Shown one piece after another: positions 6,134-7,535 of a DNA stretch of 7,535 bases. The stretch covers positions 1 through 7,535 of the forward strand of contig JAHEZA010000102.1 of NCBI GenBank assembly GCA_023251335.1, given 5' to 3'. This stretch comes from Chitinophagaceae bacterium. GTDB lineage: Bacteria; Bacteroidota; Bacteroidia; Chitinophagales; Chitinophagaceae. A program made the translations under genes and the position numbers. How positions within the stretch are numbered: the stretch's first letter is position 1; every line of letters starts with the position of its first letter. The notes under the pieces were generated by a model. That model saw only the letters and a list, made by a program, of their open reading frames with translations, had not been told where the DNA came from and ran no database searches.

Positions 6134-7535
6134 ATGAAGTTTTTATTTTACTTTATTTTATTTGCTAATCTTCTTCCCTTATCGGTCTTTGCAATTAATG
6201 ATACTACCAATATTCCTTTGGGCAGGCAAATATTTCATGATCGTATTAAAGATGAGCAACAACTTGCGGACAAAGCGGATGGTCACTTTGACGGAATGAT
6301 AAAAGTAAGCAACAATCCCGACGTGAATTTACAGGTTACAGATGCGATTATAAGAAAAGTAAATGTACTTAGAAATGATATTGAGATTAACGACGACATA
6401 CCATCCAACAATGATAAGGTACGATACTTGCGTTACCTCGAAGATTTGTTAAAAGATTTTATTAATAATTGGAAAACTCATAAGCTAAATCCTTCTTTAG
6501 CACCATTACTTGTTCAAAATTTCCATGAAATTTTTAACGCAAATATTAAAGGCGAAAGCATGGCTCCGCTGATTCAAAAAGTACCTTATGAAGTAGGTTT
6601 AATAAATGCGTCAATTTTTGCAGATAACCCAGGTTATCAGCAAAGCAAGATTATTTTGTTTAGAAAATTTTGTGTCTTATATCCTGACAAAATATTGGCT
6701 AATATTGGGCCGTATGCAAATGAAACCTTTGCAGATACCTTAGTGATAGATGCTTTTAATAATAGCCCCAGTCAATTATATTCGTATGCCCAATCTGCCG
6801 GTAGTCAACAGGGAAGGCTTATCAGACGAATTGACGATCCCAGGATAAAAACGGTAGTGCAATTGAGTGCTCAAAATCGGGCGTTATTCTATTTTCCTTT
6901 TATGGATGAGCTGATCAGTGGCAAACTAACAATGGCTGACGTTACCAAAGTTGCAGGCAGTTCCGATAAAACTTATGACAGTGTGGGCTATTATAGTTTA
7001 CTGGTGAAAACAGAAATCAGTTACTATGACAGGTTAACGCATGGCGATACGCCTGTGGCCATGTTCGGAGCCAACGGTTTGGTGGATATGCTGAAAGCAA
7101 AAGCCATTCAACACTTTATAACTCCAATCAATCTGTTGCATGAAAATCCGAATCCTGCTGTGCGTTTCAAAGCGTTACAACCATTGAACGCACAGGAATT
7201 ATACTACATGATGGTATTGGGAGAAAATGACATTTATACCTCGAGCTATAAATATAGTTTTGACAGGATGATTCAAAAAATGGGGCCAGTGCCTCGCGGA
7301 GATTCTTTACTAATGTCATTGCATTTCGACAGGTTTAAAAAATTTATTAAAATGGCCGCGGGGTATAATAAATTGGATGAGTTTTTAAAGACGATGCCTG
7401 AAAACTCCGAGAAGTTGATGCAGGCTTTTGTTGCCAAACTGGAAACAACAGGCACGCTTGAAGATGCGGTCGATGTTGCAGATTCTTATGGAAGTATTAC
7501 CAATCCTCAGCTTCAGCAATCGATGTTGAAAAATG
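6134..7535 (+). CDS. Large secreted protein of unknown function, N-terminal part (runs off the right edge)
   Basis: An open frame of 467 codons without a stop, cut by the window edge. It begins with a classical Sec signal peptide: M-K, a hydrophobic core (about residues 3-18) and a likely cleavage after VFA (residue 20, mature end INDTTN). There is no lipobox cysteine, so a soluble periplasmic or exported protein is expected. The mature part looks largely helical, with charged and aromatic-rich segments. Examples are IRKVNVLRNDIE (73-84), RYLRYLEDLLKDF (97-109), a Tyr-rich stretch (281-298) and a LEDAVDVADSYGS segment near 442-454. It contains one cysteine (C180). I recognise no catalytic motif and no named domain, and I do not assign a function. 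Codon use looks like that of the neighbours, with no sign of transfer. The start is supported by the signal peptide; upstream ATGs at 6096 and 6126 are in another frame. It is separated from the CLC gene by 291 bases and probably has its own promoter. Confidence 0.85.
   Translation, partial: MKFLFYFILFANLLPLSVFAINDTTNIPLGRQIFHDRIKDEQQLADKADGHFDGMIKVSNNPDVNLQVTDAIIRKVNVLRNDIEINDDIPSNNDKVRYLRYLEDLLKDFINNWKTHKLNPSLAPLLVQNFHEIFNANIKGESMAPLIQKVPYEVGLINASIFADNPGYQQSKIILFRKFCVLYPDKILANIGPYANETFADTLVIDAFNNSPSQLYSYAQSAGSQQGRLIRRIDDPRIKTVVQLSAQNRALFYFPFMDELISGKLTMADVTKVAGSSDKTYDSVGYYSLLVKTEISYYDRLTHGDTPVAMFGANGLVDMLKAKAIQHFITPINLLHENPNPAVRFKALQPLNAQELYYMMVLGENDIYTSSYKYSFDRMIQKMGPVPRGDSLLMSLHFDRFKKFIKMAAGYNKLDEFLKTMPENSEKLMQAFVAKLETTGTLEDAVDVADSYGSITNPQLQQSMLKN

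Noticed and set aside
7273..7455. 60-codon minus-strand open frame
   Set aside because: Antisense to the secreted-protein gene, whose signal peptide and long uninterrupted frame are more convincing.

Overview
The window looks like a chromosomal segment of a Bacteroidetes bacterium, most likely close to the Chitinophagaceae (the family-level placement is inference from protein similarity by memory). The evidence is AT-rich intergenic DNA, no clear Shine-Dalgarno sequences ahead of the genes, several TAnnTTTG boxes typical of Bacteroidetes promoters, and proteins of a clear Bacteroidetes style: a paired rhomboid set, a membrane-anchored endonuclease/exonuclease/phosphatase-fold protein, and a CLC channel with CBS domains. 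I see no tRNA, rRNA, CRISPR array, insertion sequence or phage gene.

Left half (1-3571), all on the minus strand. In transcription order it runs: an intact rhomboid protease (3571-2930), a second rhomboid whose active site is destroyed (2863-1934), a membrane-anchored EEP-fold hydrolase (1886-753), and the N-terminal 216 residues of cysteinyl-tRNA synthetase (648 to beyond position 1). The first three are 66 and 47 bases apart and are probably co-transcribed. cysS lies 104 bases further on and has its own candidate promoter box.

Middle (3572-3952). A 381-base divergent intergenic region with two TAATTTTG boxes facing right. The nearer one has a TTTG element at the right spacing, and together they form a good promoter for the next gene.

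Right half (3953-7535), plus strand. A 629-residue CLC-family chloride channel/transporter with two C-terminal CBS domains is followed by a weak terminator-like hairpin. After a second AT-rich gap with its own TAAATTTG box comes the start of a large secreted protein (at least 467 residues, signal peptide present) that I do not recognise and that runs off the right edge.

The most notable feature is the rhomboid pair. The downstream copy has lost the nucleophilic serine (Asn instead) and both oxyanion-hole residues (Tyr and Ser instead of His and Asn), but keeps the fold, the catalytic-type histidine and a conserved-looking cytoplasmic tail. It therefore looks like a bacterial pseudo-rhomboid, analogous to eukaryotic iRhoms/derlins, encoded directly behind an apparently active paralogue. 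The CLC protein also departs from the textbook exchanger at three functional positions.
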